Below, piece by piece: positions 49,361 through 57,987 of a stretch of 64,000 nt of DNA; the first letter of the stretch is position 1; each line of letters opens with the position of its first letter. Source of the DNA: Lachnospiraceae bacterium (GTDB lineage Bacteria > Bacillota > Clostridia > Lachnospirales > Lachnospiraceae); the NCBI GenBank assembly GCA_017619635.1, contig JAFZRZ010000071.1, positions 62,001 through 126,000 of the forward strand, read 5' to 3'. Position numbers and translations under genes: made by a program. The notes under the pieces were generated by a model that worked only from the letters and a program-made list of their open reading frames with translations, ran no database searches and was not told where the DNA came from.

Positions 49361-51187
49361 TTATGCGTCTCTTCTGTAGATGTATCTGTATTCCATTTCG
49401 CCACGCTCTTCGTTATATCCTGTGATCTCGGATATTTCTTTTATCTTGAAGTTTTCAAGATAAACTATTGTCTGGAATGAACGTAACATCTTTTTAGCCT
49501 GATTTATATCTTTTGCATAACCTCTCATAGCAAGGTCTGCCATCTTATCTATCGTTTCAGTAGATGACGGACTATGAATGGTTATCGCTGTTCTACAACC
49601 AGAGTTTGAAAGAGTGATTGCTGAACATATCTCCGCGCCTTTTGCTTCACCTATAATGAATACATTCGCACCTGCGACCAATGCGAGCTTTCCGAGCTCT
49701 TCAAGAGAAACGGGCTGCTTGTCATCTTTTGCGTAATTTACTACATGCTGGAACATTACACCATTTCTATATGCGAACAATTCATCGTTTTCCTGAATAC
49801 AAAGGATCTCTGCTGACTGTTCATATGCTTTTTCAAGGAACCAGTTAAGACATACAGTTTTACCGGATCCGGGAGGCCCTGCGAATACTACGCCCCTGCT
49901 ATGCTTACCGCAGTCAAGAAGATAATCTCTTAACTTTTCATCAAACATGCCTGCTTCAATAAGCTCTTTGTCGAGAGGTTTATTCCTGTCGATCTTTCTG
50001 ATATGAAGATAGGGCCAAGGTTCTGATGTAACATATTCTGCAAGAAGTGAAAATCTCAAAATATAGTTCTCATCACGATTGTCCGTAAATGTCTGCTGAG
50101 GCACATTCTGGGATATTCTGTTTCTTATACAGATAACGTTTATAAATCTCTTATAGTCCGCTTCGTCGATGAATGTTACGTTTGATATATATGCTTTACC
50201 TTTTACCCTTGCTCTTATTGAGGTAGGACTTGTTATCTTTATATCTGTAACATTGGGATCGTCGATAAGATCCTGTACTACATAAAGCCTAAACAATGAT
50301 CTGTCGAGTTTTTCAAGAAGAGCCGGAACATCTTCGTCACTTAACAGATTTCCTTCTACATAAGTCTTCTTGATATACGATGTGAGAAACATCATGAAGT
50401 TCTCTTTAGGAACGTCGCCGTTAATGACGTTGATGTAGTTGTAGTATTCAACACCATTAACGTATGTCATTATCTCGCGGAAAACTTTTGTAAATTCCTC
50501 GTAAGGAGCGACTGTTTTGAGTTTCCTATCGTTAGTCTCAAGGTCATATATCATGTCCAGATCGTTTGCCGGATCATACATTTCCAAAGGTTCGTATGAA
50601 GTAATAGAGTTCAAGAAAGGCTTTTCTTCTGTGCAATTATCAAAGATCCTCTGCTGCTGTTCAATCTTTTCATTGTGAAGATTGATCTCATTGTCCGAAT
50701 AAGAAAAGTTCTTCACTCCTTCGGGTACTACCAATGTACCGGTTGATACAACTTCGACCTGCTCTACATCTTCTACGATATTGTCGCCTGTTATATCAAA
50801 GAATTTCAAGAAATTGAAATCACTGTTATATGCCCTGACAAGGCATTTAAGAGCGATCTTGTTTCCTTCCATATTTGCTGTTATTGACAATATATCAAGA
50901 GGCGTTGATTCGCTTTCTCTGAACAGAAAATCGTATGCCATCTGCAAAAGCTCTTTAATTCCTATGGTCGTACGATGTTTACTTATGATATAAAGGAGCG
51001 GTGTAGTCCATTCACCGTTCTTATCAGGAAATACTATCTCTGCCATTTCCTGAAATGATGTGTTATTTGCCCAGGGCATGAAGTCTTTCTGATTCTTACG
51101 ATATTTATCTTCGACTTCGTTTAAAGCTTCTCTGTTTGGAATCTTAAGAATATTGATATTCTTAACCTGATTGGGATTTTTACTCAT
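49361..51187 (-). CDS. VirB11/CpaF-type secretion ATPase
   Basis: A 608-residue protein: ~280-residue N-terminal region, then a CpaF-like N-domain (about 290-420), Walker A GPPGSGKT (437-444), Walker B-type ANVFIIGEAKG (about 507-517) and a His-box GCRTAITIHS (about 530-539). This hexameric ATPase powers type IV secretion or a Tad-like pilus. The protein is longer than the usual ~450 residues. It is cotranscribed with the lipoprotein at 51205, with the relaxase downstream. No TadB/C-like inner-membrane protein is in the window. Confidence 0.8.
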   Translation of the reverse strand: MSKNPNQVKNINILKIPNREALNEVEDKYRKNQKDFMPWANNTSFQEMAEIVFPDKNGEWTTPLLYIISKHRTTIGIKELLQMAYDFLFRESESTPLDILSITANMEGNKIALKCLVRAYNSDFNFLKFFDITGDNIVEDVEQVEVVSTGTLVVPEGVKNFSYSDNEINLHNEKIEQQQRIFDNCTEEKPFLNSITSYEPLEMYDPANDLDMIYDLETNDRKLKTVAPYEEFTKVFREIMTYVNGVEYYNYINVINGDVPKENFMMFLTSYIKKTYVEGNLLSDEDVPALLEKLDRSLFRLYVVQDLIDDPNVTDIKITSPTSIRARVKGKAYISNVTFIDEADYKRFINVICIRNRISQNVPQQTFTDNRDENYILRFSLLAEYVTSEPWPYLHIRKIDRNKPLDKELIEAGMFDEKLRDYLLDCGKHSRGVVFAGPPGSGKTVCLNWFLEKAYEQSAEILCIQENDELFAYRNGVMFQHVVNYAKDDKQPVSLEELGKLALVAGANVFIIGEAKGAEICSAITLSNSGCRTAITIHSPSSTETIDKMADLAMRGYAKDINQAKKMLRSFQTIVYLENFKIKEISEITGYNEERGEMEYRYIYRRDA

Positions 51188-51204
51188 TGCTGTAAAACCT
51201 CCTG

Positions 51205-52686
51205 CTATCTGACACTTATAGTTACATGAGGAACTCGAACTTCCAGTCCGTCATATTCGATGATGTAATCGCCGGTCTTGTCCGCATTGAATGTTGCTAC
51301 CAAACCACCATCGGCATTGATACCCATAAGATATTTAGTGCCGTTTGGAGTTACGATCTTACCCTTTACTGGAGGTAAATCTACCGAACTTGCACTTGAA
51401 GGAACTGTAAATTCAACTTCTACGGTAACCTCACCGGCTCTATTGATAGTAAACTTGCTTGACACTTCGCCACCTTCTTCTGTAGTGAGAAGACCTTCGT
51501 TTCCGTCATAGACTGATGAAAACTTTGATTCAAATCTCTTATCAGTTACAGAAGGATTTTCCGAATCAACCTTTTTATAATTGATAGTGGCTATTGCGTT
51601 CGAATCTTCTTCAGCGTTTGGAATGTTGTAATCAAGTTCAGCTAATTCTCTTTCAGGATCATATTTATCATCGACATATCTGAAAATACCTCTGCCGTTG
51701 ATCATGTAATATCCATCATGATAATTACTCGGTATATCTATATGGATTACGTCTTTTACTTCATATGCATAGTTAAGAGTTTCCTGTGTTTCCATTGAAC
51801 CCATTGCTATGACATTTGATGTAAACTTCATGTTATTTCTTATCGTTCCGTCATAGACTATGAATTCGTAAAGGGTGTTATCTGCAAATCCCTTAAATGT
51901 TCCGCTTCTTGTAAGCCAGTTACATTTTGTATCTTCTACATCAGCACCGGGTTCTTCTCTTATGAGTTTTCCGCCGACCTGTTCAAACTCGACATTTTCG
52001 TTTACCAATGTTAAAAGACTATCGGTATCTGAACCAGGGAATGTATTTCCTTCGTCAGCAGCAATGTTGAGCTTAACTCTTCCGGTCTTTGTTACGTATG
52101 CGGCCTTAACGCCTATCGTATGTCCGTAATTCTCGAATCTCTCAAGGATAAAGGTTTCGTCAAAATCTTCTGTACTGTAAAAGATAAGAGAGTCGTCTTG
52201 GTATATAGTAGGTATCTCTTTATATCTTTCATCTAAAAACCAGATAACTCTGTTGCTGTCCGGTTGTTGTGATGAACCCTCGAAAGATGCATCGCATATA
52301 AAAAGAGGTTCGCACTGGTTGTTTGAATGCCTTACATAAAAATCACCGTCGATGAGACCTTCTGTAGTAAATTCTGAAAGACTCTTTTCTTCTATAGGCT
52401 TGCCCTGATCATTAACCTCTTCTTCTTTGACTTCTGAATCAGAAACGCTTTTCTTTTTATCAGATTTTTTTGCGTCCTTATCAGCGTCCTTATCAGTTTC
52501 TTTTGTATCAGCATCTTCGCTGCCATTTTCTTCTTTTTCTTTTGTATTATCGAATACTGATGTAAGCGGATCTGATTCGTCTTCCGAATCTCCACCTAAT
52601 AATGCACAGCCGGATAATAATGTAGATAAACTGAGAATAGCCACGAGAGATGTTATTGCTGTTCTTTTAAATCGTTTATTTCTCAT
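51205..52686 (-). CDS. Lipoprotein, surface-associated
   Basis: A 493-residue protein starting MRNKRFKRTA at 52686 after GGAGGAAATTTCTA; the longer frame is rejected. A lipobox LLSGC at about residue 25 gives lipid attachment. An acidic, lysine-rich linker (about residues 30-90) precedes a beta-rich region with several repeats. The C-terminal ~100 residues are a beta-sandwich-like module (GKIVTPNGTKYLMGIN...). Directly precedes the secretion ATPase, so it may be a component of its envelope apparatus. Confidence 0.7.
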   Translation of the reverse strand: MRNKRFKRTAITSLVAILSLSTLLSGCALLGGDSEDESDPLTSVFDNTKEKEENGSEDADTKETDKDADKDAKKSDKKKSVSDSEVKEEEVNDQGKPIEEKSLSEFTTEGLIDGDFYVRHSNNQCEPLFICDASFEGSSQQPDSNRVIWFLDERYKEIPTIYQDDSLIFYSTEDFDETFILERFENYGHTIGVKAAYVTKTGRVKLNIAADEGNTFPGSDTDSLLTLVNENVEFEQVGGKLIREEPGADVEDTKCNWLTRSGTFKGFADNTLYEFIVYDGTIRNNMKFTSNVIAMGSMETQETLNYAYEVKDVIHIDIPSNYHDGYYMINGRGIFRYVDDKYDPERELAELDYNIPNAEEDSNAIATINYKKVDSENPSVTDKRFESKFSSVYDGNEGLLTTEEGGEVSSKFTINRAGEVTVEVEFTVPSSASSVDLPPVKGKIVTPNGTKYLMGINADGGLVATFNADKTGDYIIEYDGLEVRVPHVTISVR

Positions 52687-52712
52687 TAGAAATTTCCTCC
52701 GTAAAATTTTGT

Positions 52713-52728
52713 CTCTAATGTAAGTATG
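52713..52728 (-). promoter_or_regulatory. Promoter-like CATACTTACATTAGAG
   Basis: On the minus strand, CATACTTACATTAGAG; a related TTGCTCCAAAA box starts at 52764, 30 bases before it. Head of the lipoprotein/ATPase operon. Confidence 0.5.
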
Positions 52729-52981
52729 ATTAAGAAAAAATATTTTTTTGTTATTTTGGAGCAAATCTGAGAAAAATCTTTCAAAATATTATAAAAATGG
52801 GGATTTTTGATATTTGACAAGGCATAAAAGAGCTGAAAAGGTGCATTATCGCACTGATAAAGATTGTTCGAGAAAATTTTTGTGCAAAAAAATAAGTGCA
52901 CTTTGGTTCCTATTTATTGTATTTAGAAAAAACTATATTCTAATTGTTGCAGTTAACAATTGGAAAGGAGAGTTAAAGATA

Positions 52982-53407
52982 ATGAACAGCGTATACCATA
53001 TTGAGGCTCCGACATATGAGGAGTTCAAAAGAAAACTTCAGGAAATGATCGACAGAGAGGATCCGGCAACACTTTGCTCTACTATAGAGTGGAAACCTTG
53101 CAGTCCCAAGCCTGTCAAAGAAGTGAAGATATTCAATTCTAATGATGTCTGCAATCTGTGCGATGATATCGAGTCTTATGTAGAATCTGCTAAAGAGAAC
53201 GATACAAGGACAAAGTTGGCTGAACGTATAATTGCCCTTGAAGAGTTTTACAATACTCGTTTTGAGGAGCAGGAAGATGTTGATGATGTTCCTACCATCA
53301 GCGAGAAGCTGCAGTCAGAGCCATATAAGGTTCTCCAGTTTGTTGAGGAACTTGGAATGGACATCTTTGATCTCGAAAGAGAATGTCCTGAAGCAGTAAA
53401 TGCTTAA
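52982..53407 (+). CDS. Hypothetical acidic protein
   Basis: A 141-residue protein starting MNSVYHIEAPTYEEFKRKL after GGAAAGGAGAGTTAAAGATA; a longer frame from 52814 has no ribosome binding site. Mostly helical. The gap 52687-52981 contains the divergent promoters and nothing else. Followed by a terminator. Confidence 0.6.
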   Translation: MNSVYHIEAPTYEEFKRKLQEMIDREDPATLCSTIEWKPCSPKPVKEVKIFNSNDVCNLCDDIESYVESAKENDTRTKLAERIIALEEFYNTRFEEQEDVDDVPTISEKLQSEPYKVLQFVEELGMDIFDLERECPEAVNA

Positions 53408-53414
53408 ATTATTA

Positions 53415-53439
53415 AAGCACGCTCATAACGAGTGTGCTT
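53415..53439. terminator. Rho-independent terminator between convergent genes
   Basis: AAGCACGCTC, loop ATAAC, GAGTGTGCTT, followed by TTCTT on plus; the minus gene at 53446 ends beside it. Confidence 0.7.
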
Positions 53440-53445
53440 TTCTTG

Positions 53446-54123
53446 TTACTTATTTCTATTTATTATATCTGTAAGATAATCTGTTTTTTCGAGAAGCTGT
53501 CTTACCTTTACACTTTCTTTTATGTTGATAGCCTCTTCTTTAGAGTATTTTATATCGATTGAATCGAGGAATGTCTTGAAATCTTCATCTTCATTGAAAT
53601 CTTCATCTTCATTGAAATCTTCTTCTCCCGTAAGCGTATCTTCATATGTAAGAACAACAGTGTTCTTTCTATTATTAAATGAATCTGAATGAGTATATAT
53701 CGATGTCTTGATTTTCTCTTTTTCTAAAGTTGATTCCAACTTAATGTAATTCCCCAAAGATATCAGTTCGTAATCTCTTAATATCATCAAGCGGACATAG
53801 TCTGGGCATCTGTTTTTTCCATAGTACCAATCTTCTACGGTACGAATAGGTATGCAGTAAATATGTGAAATATCTTTCTTTTTTAAGCCGGCTTGAACTA
53901 TTATTTCTTTAAAAGTCATCTTCCCACATTTATATATGGAGTTTAACATTTTATAAATATCCGGGATTTTGATCCTATATTTATCCTGAAAATTTATATA
54001 ATCATTTGAAAGGACTGACATATACTGATTTATGAATTCATCTTTATCGTCATAATTGGATACGTCGGACCATAACTGATGAAATATTCTATCAGGTAGT
54101 GTTTTTACTCTGATCTTTTTCAT
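53446..54123 (-). CDS. Helix-turn-helix-like DNA-binding protein
   Basis: A 225-residue protein. Residues about 70-115 read FKEIIVQAGLKKKDISHIYCIPIRTVEDWYYGKNRCPDYVRLMI, with the typical pattern of an HTH recognition region in which IPIRTVEDW is the second helix, common in Lachnospiraceae regulators. An EDFNED segment is repeated by an 18-base in-frame duplication near residues 160-175. It sits next to the par locus and the AT-rich spacer, so a copy-number or par regulator is plausible. Confidence 0.6.
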   Translation of the reverse strand: MKKIRVKTLPDRIFHQLWSDVSNYDDKDEFINQYMSVLSNDYINFQDKYRIKIPDIYKMLNSIYKCGKMTFKEIIVQAGLKKKDISHIYCIPIRTVEDWYYGKNRCPDYVRLMILRDYELISLGNYIKLESTLEKEKIKTSIYTHSDSFNNRKNTVVLTYEDTLTGEEDFNEDEDFNEDEDFKTFLDSIDIKYSKEEAINIKESVKVRQLLEKTDYLTDIINRNK

Positions 54124-54951
54124 TCTTACTCCTTGTAAAAATGTTTCACGAATTTTCCATTTTTCTTTAAAATGTTAATTTTTACCACGTAATACGTGTT
54201 ACTATATTATTATTAATATCATAATATAAGGAATTTTTCAAGATTTCAATTTTAAAATAATTATTTAAGGGTGTGTGGAATGTTTCACGAAAAATAGCAT
54301 TTTCCTAATGTTCAATTATTAATTTTCGGCATAAATTTGTGTTATCAATTTTATTATTAATATTTTTATTAATAAAAATAATATAATTATTAACATTATG
54401 ATCATCCTTATTATACATATTCTTCTTCCTTTATTTATAAACTTATTTATTCATACCATTGTTATTAACTTTATTATGATATTAATTAATATGTTAACAA
54501 ACATATTAATTATGAGGTTAATTAACATAATCAAAAATTTATTTAAATTTATGCTTGACATAATATGGCTTTTCCATTATTATGTTAATTATGATAGTAA
54601 TGATTACATTTGGTGGGAACATTATGAATACATGAATTAATATCATTATTATGATATTCATTATTAACATTATTAATACATTCATTATGTTAATTACGTT
54701 ATTATGATTATTAATATGATTAATTTTAATTTCTTAATGATGTATATAATGATGTGATTTATTCCTATATTAAATAGGAACATATTTATGATATTCATTA
54801 TGGTGTTATTGATGACGTTAATGATGATTCATATTCATAACCTAATTATTATCATTGTTGTGTATCTTATTAGTACATTGTTTATTAATCTGTTGAATAA
54901 ATTTTGTACTACAAATGTTAGGAGATTACTTATTAAGAGATGGAGGAAATT
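54124..54951. other. Long very AT-rich spacer upstream of parA
   Basis: About 830 bases with almost no G or C, full of short ATTAATTAT/TTATTAATAT words and many near-inverted repeats. The longest frame in it has only low-complexity residues and is not considered coding. Such regions next to ParA genes often serve as centromere or as origin DNA-unwinding element; no repeat unit of regular period was found by eye. Confidence 0.5.
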
Positions 54952-55710
54952 ATGAAAACGATTGCGATAGCAAATCAAAAGGGTGGCATCGGAAAAACCA
55001 CCACGGCGCTTATGACAGCGACCGGATTGTTACATTGTGGTTATAAGGTATTATTTGTGGACATTGATCCCCAGTGTAACTCAACAAGTTCATACAAGGC
55101 TGTGACGGAAGATACGTATACTCTTTACGATCTTATGAACGATAAGTGTTCAACTAAAGAAGCGATTCAGACAACAGCTGTTGGAGACATAATCGCCTGT
55201 GATGAACTTCTTACTACAGATGAATCTAAATTCTTGAGCAGAATGGGTGGATTCAATATTTTGAAAAATAAACTTAAAGAAGTACAGGACGAATATGATT
55301 TTTGTGTTATAGACACACCGCCGGATCTTGGAATCTTTATGTATAACGCCCTTTGTGCAGCAGATGGAACTATAATTCCTGTTAGAGCGGAAAAATATGC
55401 TGTTGACGGTTTGAGTCGTCTGATCAGTACCATAAATGATGTTGTGTCAAGTGCAAACCCGAACCTTAAGATATATGGTGTCCTGTTTACATGTTACGAT
55501 ATAAGAAACAAACTTGATAAAAATATGTGGAAAGCACTTCCTAAGATGGGAAAGAACTTTGGCTTCAACGTATTTAAGACGCCGATCCGTATATGCCAGG
55601 CAATAAAAGATTCACAGGCTAACGGAACAAATCTATTTGACGTCAACCCGTCAAGCAATGCAGCAAGAGATTATGCACAGTTTCTCAGAGAGTTATTGAA
55701 GGAGGTATAA
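54952..55710 (+). CDS. parA: ParA-family partition ATPase
   Basis: A 252-residue protein starting MKTIAIANQKGGIGKTTTA after GATGGAGGAAAT; the deviant Walker A KGGIGKTT (residues 10-17), FVDIDPQCNSTSS, IDTPPDLG and an RAEKYAVDGL motif are present. No N-terminal DNA-binding extension, so this is the small (type Ib or Soj-like) form. It moves plasmid copies by dynamic ATPase gradients. The downstream gene overlaps closely (3-base gap). Confidence 0.9.
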   Translation: MKTIAIANQKGGIGKTTTALMTATGLLHCGYKVLFVDIDPQCNSTSSYKAVTEDTYTLYDLMNDKCSTKEAIQTTAVGDIIACDELLTTDESKFLSRMGGFNILKNKLKEVQDEYDFCVIDTPPDLGIFMYNALCAADGTIIPVRAEKYAVDGLSRLISTINDVVSSANPNLKIYGVLFTCYDIRNKLDKNMWKALPKMGKNFGFNVFKTPIRICQAIKDSQANGTNLFDVNPSSNAARDYAQFLRELLKEV

Positions 55711-55713
55711 GAT

Positions 55714-56076
55714 ATGGCTAAAGAAAAAGTGTCAACCGAAAGTTTATTTGATAATATGCCGTTTGTAAAAAAAGAGGCTAGTGTGACAGCTCCTGCCAGG
55801 GCAGTCGTTTCAGAACCCATTAAAAGTATTCCCGAACCTATTCCTGCACCTGCGGTGCCGGTTCATACGCCCGCAGTTTCTACGGAAGTGGAACAGGAGA
55901 GTGTAACAATGAATAACATTCAGCTCTTGAGGCCGGCGAAAAAGGAAACAAAATCGATAAGAAAGTCGTTTGCTATAAAAGCTTCTTTGGACCGTAAGTT
56001 CAGGGCTAAAGCAAAAGAGTTTGAAATGACTGAAAACGAATTGATAAATACGATACTTGAGCAGGTTTTAAACTAA
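55714..56076 (+). CDS. Small ParB/ParG-like partner
   Basis: A 120-residue protein: low-complexity proline/valine-rich N-terminus, then a C-terminal RKSFAIKASLDRKFRAKAKEFEMTENELINTIL that looks like a ribbon-helix-helix DNA-binding domain. This is the usual arrangement for ParG-type centromere-binding partners of small ParA proteins. Ends directly before a terminator. Confidence 0.7.
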   Translation: MAKEKVSTESLFDNMPFVKKEASVTAPARAVVSEPIKSIPEPIPAPAVPVHTPAVSTEVEQESVTMNNIQLLRPAKKETKSIRKSFAIKASLDRKFRAKAKEFEMTENELINTILEQVLN

Positions 56077-56081
56077 AGAAA

Positions 56082-56109
56082 AGAGAGGTTGCTTAATTGC
56101 AATCTCTCT
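56082..56109. terminator. Rho-independent terminator
   Basis: AGAGAG-G-TTGC, loop TTAATT, GCAA-T-CTCTCT followed by CTTTTTTTTT; ends the par operon on plus and faces the RecJ-like gene at 56123. Confidence 0.75.
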
Positions 56110-56122
56110 CTTTTTTTTTGTG

Positions 56123-57808
56123 TCAATGCATCTGATAGTCAATAAATTTGACCTGATGTGTTACATTGTCTTTGTATCGATTATCTTCGACATCTCCCAG
56201 AAAGTCTAAAGTTTTTGGCTCATCAAGGAATTTAAACCCTTCAGCAAGATGAATGCCGATAGCGTCTGCATTTTTTGAAAAAAGCTTGACCGTAGACATG
56301 TCTTTTCCCATTATCTGCTTATAATTTCCGAACTTTCTGATCATTTCAAAATTTTTGATACAAAATACCGGTCTTGGATTGCCTTCACCAAAAGGCTCAA
56401 GGCTATCAAGTTTTTTGATAGTATCAGGTATCTGTGAAGCGTTGATCTCGATATCATAATACTGAATATCTTCGTCTTCGCCTACAACAAAATCCTTGGA
56501 TACTTCTTGTATGGCTTTTTTGAAGTTTTCAAAATTCTTCTTTTCTACAGTAAGACCACCTGCTCCGGTATGTCCTCCATATACGAAAAGATATCTTGAA
56601 ACGTTGTCCATATTTTCCTTGACGTTGTAATCGCCATAACTTCTTGCCGAACCCTTCATCTTACTCGGATCTTCCGAATCAGATAAAACAAAGCACGGAA
56701 CCTTGTATGATTCAGCGATCTGTCCTGCGATTATTCCAAGTATGCCTTCATGAACACCGGGAAGATAGAGTACCAATGGTGCGGTCTTGCCGTCCCAATT
56801 CTCCTCTATTACTTCTTTTGCCGTTTCAATGGCATTGGTCTGAAGCTCTTTACGCATATTGTTTACATCATAGAGATTTTTAACGCTTTCGAGAATATTC
56901 TCGTAAGGCCCCTCATATGTAAGTATCTCAATAACGTAATTTGCTCCAACATCGTCCATACGTGATGCAGCGTTGATAACCGGTCCGATCGTAAACCCGA
57001 TATCTGTAGATGTGACATATTTTAATAGATCTTTTTTATTCTTTGTGTTTTCACTTGCCAAACTGAGTATCGCATATAAGCCGGGTACTGTAGTCTGGAA
57101 ATTCTTCATGTATTTCAATCCGTTTCTTACGATGACGTAATTTTCTTCTCGGATCTCCATAACGTCTGCGACTGTGCCAACTGCTGCAAGAGTGAGCAGT
57201 TTAGTAGTTTTTGTCTTGTCGTAATCCAAAAGAATCTCGGTGAATTTATAACACAAGCCAGCTCCGCAATAACCACTAAAATCTGCGGTATCGGGATATG
57301 CTGATGGATCTATTACTATGTCTGCGGGTGAGTCGATCACAAGACCACAATCTGTTTCAGGAAGATGATGATCAAGTATTATTACTTCGAATCCATGATC
57401 CTTGGCTTTTTTGATTGCCTTTGTCTGGGCTAATCCGTTATCACAGGTTATTATAAGACCTTCGTCTATCTCATCGATTATTTCATCGATGATCGTTTCG
57501 TTGATACCGAAACCTTCAGAGAATCTCTTCGGAATACGATATTTAACGTTTTTATAACCTGCCCATTTAAATCCAAGGTAGAGGATAGAAGTAGATTCGA
57601 TACCGTCAGCATCATAATCGCCAATGATCCTGATTGCTTTGTCCTTGTACTTCTTTGCTAACTCTACTGCTTCATCAAGCCTATCGATCCTGTAGTTGTG
57701 AGCGTAATGCTTAACAAACCAGTTATTGATGTCGTCATAAGAAGCGACTCCAAGGTTACCAAGATAGTATTCATCAAGGTTTTTGTAACTACCTCTTTTC
57801 TTCCACAT
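56123..57808 (-). CDS. recJ: RecJ-like DHH-family single-strand DNA exonuclease
   Basis: A 561-residue protein starting MWKKRGSYKNLDEYYLG at 57808 (AAAGGAG upstream). Motif I DYDADG (residues 64-69), DHH at residues 146-148, and the C-terminal GGHTGAGGL of the DHHA1 domain are present, with an OB-like tail after it. Length fits RecJ. It removes 5' single strands during recombination and repair. Transcribed divergently from the sigma/alpha-CTD-like gene. Confidence 0.8.
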   Translation of the reverse strand: MWKKRGSYKNLDEYYLGNLGVASYDDINNWFVKHYAHNYRIDRLDEAVELAKKYKDKAIRIIGDYDADGIESTSILYLGFKWAGYKNVKYRIPKRFSEGFGINETIIDEIIDEIDEGLIITCDNGLAQTKAIKKAKDHGFEVIILDHHLPETDCGLVIDSPADIVIDPSAYPDTADFSGYCGAGLCYKFTEILLDYDKTKTTKLLTLAAVGTVADVMEIREENYVIVRNGLKYMKNFQTTVPGLYAILSLASENTKNKKDLLKYVTSTDIGFTIGPVINAASRMDDVGANYVIEILTYEGPYENILESVKNLYDVNNMRKELQTNAIETAKEVIEENWDGKTAPLVLYLPGVHEGILGIIAGQIAESYKVPCFVLSDSEDPSKMKGSARSYGDYNVKENMDNVSRYLFVYGGHTGAGGLTVEKKNFENFKKAIQEVSKDFVVGEDEDIQYYDIEINASQIPDTIKKLDSLEPFGEGNPRPVFCIKNFEMIRKFGNYKQIMGKDMSTVKLFSKNADAIGIHLAEGFKFLDEPKTLDFLGDVEDNRYKDNVTHQVKFIDYQMH

Positions 57809-57902
57809 ATTAAACACTCCTTTCTCCATTATATGTTTTTAGATACTTAAAATATGGAGAAAATAGATAAATTTAAATCGATTTTATTATTTTTACATTT
57901 TT

Positions 57903-57951
57903 TTGCACAAAAAACCAAAAAATTTTTAATATCTTCCATACTTAGTATAAG
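57903..57951 (+). promoter_or_regulatory. Composite promoter-like element (TTGCAC-N28-CATACT)
   Basis: TTGCACAAAA at 57903, exactly 28 bases, then CATACTTAGTATAAG at 57937-57951. It lies in front of the sigma/alpha-CTD-like gene, and would make that gene autoregulated if its product reads the motif. A minus-strand CATATTTTAAGTATCT lies at 57841-57856 for the RecJ gene. Confidence 0.6.
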
Positions 57952-57987
57952 GGGAAGAATATTTGACATGAAAGGAAATGTTTTGCT

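Noticed and set aside
54398..54640. 80-residue frame in the AT-rich spacer
   Set aside because: Made only of I, L, N, M and F residues from AT-rich DNA, without a ribosome binding site.
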